From the NCBI GenBank assembly GCA_947630635.1, contig CANRIJ010000066.1, forward strand, positions 1 to 8,280: a stretch of 8,280 nt of DNA, in the 5' to 3' direction. The number at the start of each line of letters is the position of its first letter. The first letter of the stretch is position 1. The notes under the pieces are model-generated. The model had not been told where the DNA came from, did not search any database, and saw only the letters and a program-made list of their open reading frames with translations. Source of the stretch: an uncultured Spirochaetaceae bacterium. GTDB taxonomy: Bacteria > Spirochaetota > Spirochaetia > Sphaerochaetales > Sphaerochaetaceae. Below, piece by piece: positions 5,764 through 8,280 of this stretch. Made by a program: the position numbers and the translations under genes.

Positions 5764-6984
5764 ATGGATTTCAATAACTCACCAGAGAGAAAAAATACCA
5801 ACAGCGTAAAATGGAACAAGAAGGCCTTAAAGGGACTCTCGGGAAATGAGAATGCAATTCCCATGTGGGTTGCAGATATGGACTTTCCGCCAGAGCCCCA
5901 TATCAAGAAAAAGGGAATAGAGATAGCCGATCTCGGCGTCTACGGCTACCCCGTCTTTGACGATATAATCGATAAGGGCGCCTATTTTATCGAGAATAGG
6001 CACAATTGGAAAATCGACAAATCAAAAGCCCTATTCTCAATGGGGCTTCTGCACGGAATCGGACTCTCAATCGACCTTTTTACGAAAAAGGGAGACAAAA
6101 TACTCGTTCCATCTCCTACCTATAGACCATTTAGAGAGCTATGCCGGCTATCAGACAGAGTCATGGTAGACCACGAGCTTGAATATAAAGACGGACAATA
6201 CTCACTCAATAGAGAGCGCTTTATAGAGGATGCAGAGAAATCGGATATGATTCTCTTTTGCTCACCACATAACCCATCAGGCTTGGTTTTCAGCCTAGAT
6301 GAGCTTCTTTTTGTCCTTGAGACAGCAAAACGCCTAGATATTCCCGTAATATCAGACGAAATTCATGCAGATTTAGTTCACCCAGGAGTAAGCCATATAC
6401 CAATGGGAAAGGCAAATGAGAAAATCGGGGCTAAAGTCATAACGCTCTTTGCTCCCTCAAAGACATTCAACGTGGCTGGTGAGCACTCTGCCATCATTAT
6501 CTTCTCAGATGAGAAAATGAAGAGTGAATTCGAGAAGAAGCAAGCAGCGCTTTGGCTTACAACTCCAGGCTATCTGATTGGAGAGTTAATGAGAGAGGCC
6601 TACCAAAACGGACTTGAATACAACAAAAAGCTTACCGAGTATCTAAAGGAAAACGCCGATTATATAAGAGAGTATCTCAAAGAGAGGATACCAGAGCTGA
6701 AACTTGCCAACGGCAATGCCTCATTTGTGACATTCATTGACTGCTCAGAGATCTACGAAAAGGCAAAAGAAAGGGTTCTCTCAAATCCCGATAAATATGC
6801 ATTCGGAAAAGACGCAGGAGTTCTGTCTCTCTTCTTTGGGGTAGACGGCGGCGTTGCAATGAACGATGGCACTTGGTTTGGAGAGCAATACAAAGACTTT
6901 GTAAGAATCAATTACGGATGCTCAAGAAAGATGCTGAAAAAGGCACTTGAGGGCATAGAGAAGGCAGTAAAGTCTCTTAGATAA
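5764..6984 (+). CDS. patB: MalY/PatB-family PLP-dependent C-S lyase (cystathionine beta-lyase type)
   Basis: Enzymes of this aminotransferase-fold family cleave the carbon-sulfur bond of cystathionine (to homocysteine, pyruvate and ammonia) or of cysteine, releasing sulfide. The 406-residue product has the usual length. Visible signatures: MWVADMDFPPEP (34-45), GVYGYP (58-63), VPSPTYRPF with Tyr120, SPHNPSG with Asn170, SDEIHADLV with Asp198, the PLP lysine Lys233 in APSKTFNVAG, and the C-terminal block NDGTWFGEQYKDFVRINYGCSR, whose arginine binds the substrate carboxylate. Family members usually read ACPR where this has GCSR; the arginine is kept. The start is fixed by AGGAG 5 nt upstream, with a 1-nt gap after the preceding stop. 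It is the last gene of the operon and its end overlaps the convergent helicase gene. Sequence alone cannot separate methionine biosynthesis from cysteine desulfhydration. Confidence 0.9.
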   Translation: MDFNNSPERKNTNSVKWNKKALKGLSGNENAIPMWVADMDFPPEPHIKKKGIEIADLGVYGYPVFDDIIDKGAYFIENRHNWKIDKSKALFSMGLLHGIGLSIDLFTKKGDKILVPSPTYRPFRELCRLSDRVMVDHELEYKDGQYSLNRERFIEDAEKSDMILFCSPHNPSGLVFSLDELLFVLETAKRLDIPVISDEIHADLVHPGVSHIPMGKANEKIGAKVITLFAPSKTFNVAGEHSAIIIFSDEKMKSEFEKKQAALWLTTPGYLIGELMREAYQNGLEYNKKLTEYLKENADYIREYLKERIPELKLANGNASFVTFIDCSEIYEKAKERVLSNPDKYAFGKDAGVLSLFFGVDGGVAMNDGTWFGEQYKDFVRINYGCSRKMLKKALEGIEKAVKSLR

Positions 6985-8280
6985 GATCGGACTCCCATAT
7001 AGGACCCAATGAGAAATCCCTTACATAGAGGCATGTCCCATAGGCAGGCTTTGAGTATACTGCCTCTGCTGCCTTCATGTATCCCAGTACCTGGCTCCTA
7101 TGAAAATCCGGGTCTTTGACTCTATCTGTCTTGTAATCAACGATAAGAATCGAATCTGGGCGATGGATAACAAGGTCTATAGCCCCTCTTAAGAGGCTAT
7201 CGCCCTCAAGCGCCATAAAAGGCACCTCACCTTCAAGCTCCATATTCTCCATGTAGCTCTTATAGAACCCCGATGCCATAAGGCCCATGCCAATTCTCTC
7301 AGCTTCGCTTATTAGCTCTTCTCTTATCCTCCTCTCAAAAGAAGAGCTCCCCTCTGAATACTCATAATCAAGGGAGAAGAGCCTCTTATGTATAGCCTCA
7401 TGAACAAGGGTCCCAAAATATGCCCTTAGAGATGGATTCTTATCAAGGTATACATCGACAGAGAGTCTTGGAAGGACCTCGCCTCCCCTCTTTTCATCGC
7501 TTTCGTCAAAGCGATGGGAAAAGGCCTTTAGACCTACCTCGCTCTCTCTTATTCTCACCTCTGGACTAGGAGATTTACTATACCAGCTCTCTTTCCTGAA
7601 AGCCTCCCTCTCATGGGTATAAATACTGCTCTTCTGATAAGTGGGGATCTCAAACTTCTCGATCTCATTCTCTTTTTCATTACTGGCGAACTTGTCGAAA
7701 TAGACGCCTAAATAGGTGCCCTTATTCGTGTTTGATAGGTTGGATGCAGTCACCACAAGATGGTCAGCGGCTCTTGTAAGGGCAACGTAGACTCTCCTTT
7801 TTGACTCTTCTCTCTCTAACTTCTTCTCAAATTGACCAAGTGCCTTGGAAAAAGGAAGAATACCTTTGTATTTCTTTTTGCTATCGACTGAAGAACTCTC
7901 ATCATCATTTTTGGTCTTGATATCAAAGAGCGCGACCTCCCCGCCATGATTTATCATGGCTGTGCTGGATTGGCTTGACTTCATCACCTTATCTGATAGG
8001 TAAGAATAGAAGACAATCGGAAACTCAAGCCCTTTGGCAGAATGGACAGTAAGAAGCGTTACTCCCTCTTCATTCAAACGCTCTATATCTATATCCACCA
8101 TGGAGTCTTTTCCGATCTTTGTTTTCAGACTGTCTACAAAGGAAACGATGTTCTCGCCATCAGACTCAGACTTATATGCGTATTGCCAAAGGTACTCATA
8201 GTGCTCTTGGTATATTGAGTTCTTCTTAGAAGACATCAAAAATGCCCTATAACCCGATTTGTAGTAGATAAGGTCTATTG
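6977..8280 (-). CDS. addA: AddA/RecB-type ATP-dependent helicase-nuclease subunit, 3' part only (5' end outside window)
   Basis: This is the C-terminal part of a UvrD-family (superfamily 1A) helicase fused to a RecB-type nuclease, the catalytic subunit of AddAB/RecBCD-like complexes that process double-strand breaks for recombination. The helicase part shows VTLLTVHSAKGLEFPIVF (8065-8009) and RRVYVALTRAADHLV with the motif VI arginine (7798-7754). The nuclease part (about 7414-7070) has GTLVHEAIH, RGAIDLVI, ILIVDYKTDR and a Q-x3-Y motif (QVLGY), the full PD-(D/E)XK set, so the nuclease looks active. No four-cysteine iron-sulfur cluster is present, as expected for AddA. The frame stays open to the right edge (codons for IDLIYYKSGYRAFL precede the TTG/ATG at 8239-8234), so that internal start is not the true one; about 434 residues of a protein normally over 1000 are visible. 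AddA and RecB cannot be fully separated from this fragment. An addB or recC partner would be expected beyond the edge. Confidence 0.9.
   Translation of the reverse strand, partial: IDLIYYKSGYRAFLMSSKKNSIYQEHYEYLWQYAYKSESDGENIVSFVDSLKTKIGKDSMVDIDIERLNEEGVTLLTVHSAKGLEFPIVFYSYLSDKVMKSSQSSTAMINHGGEVALFDIKTKNDDESSSVDSKKKYKGILPFSKALGQFEKKLEREESKRRVYVALTRAADHLVVTASNLSNTNKGTYLGVYFDKFASNEKENEIEKFEIPTYQKSSIYTHEREAFRKESWYSKSPSPEVRIRESEVGLKAFSHRFDESDEKRGGEVLPRLSVDVYLDKNPSLRAYFGTLVHEAIHKRLFSLDYEYSEGSSSFERRIREELISEAERIGMGLMASGFYKSYMENMELEGEVPFMALEGDSLLRGAIDLVIHRPDSILIVDYKTDRVKDPDFHRSQVLGYMKAAEAVYSKPAYGTCLYVRDFSLGPIWESDLI

Noticed and set aside
8234..8239. TTG/ATG as the true start of the helicase-nuclease gene
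   Set aside because: The same frame stays open to the right edge with plausible helicase sequence, and the helicase N-terminal motifs have not yet appeared, so these codons are internal.

Overview
The window is a compact stretch of ordinary bacterial chromosome from what looks like an anaerobic bacterium of moderate-to-low GC. The RimO wording (for example LPYFDIPFQ and EAVIRST) and the general gene style recall spirochaetes, and the flavodoxin/ferredoxin (EFR1-type) protein fits an anaerobe. This placement is inference from memory of protein families, not a search. Coding strands are strongly purine-rich (AGAGA/GAGAG), so the + strand changes composition each time gene direction changes.

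Layout. Positions 1-982 (minus strand) carry rimO, whose reading frame is cut by an in-frame TAA at 32-34 although RimO-like sequence continues in the same frame to the window edge. Positions 1048-1584 (minus) hold an unrecognised two-helix membrane protein. A short divergent control region (about 1585-1629) leads into the + strand block: a HExxH metallopeptidase (1630-2652), then aroA (2705-3973), a threonine aldolase (3970-4989), a flavodoxin-ferredoxin protein (4986-5762) and a MalY/PatB-type C-S lyase (5764-6984). From aroA onward the genes overlap by 4 nt or are 1 nt apart, so they almost certainly form one translationally coupled operon. The window ends with the 3' part of an AddA/RecB-type helicase-nuclease on the minus strand (6977-8280). 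It converges on the operon with an 8-nt overlap and runs off the right edge.

The operon joins the sixth step of the shikimate pathway, two PLP enzymes that cleave amino acids (threonine to glycine plus acetaldehyde; cystathionine or cysteine beta-elimination) and a small iron-sulfur flavoprotein. The points most worth checking are: (1) the AroA homologue lacks two near-invariant residues, the equivalents of E. coli Lys411 and Arg100; (2) rimO has a premature stop; (3) -10-like hexamers lie exactly 6 nt before the start codons of aroA, the metallopeptidase and, more weakly, rimO, implying leaderless mRNAs. I found no CRISPR array, tRNA, rRNA, insertion sequence or phage gene. There is no gene-free stretch over 300 bases.
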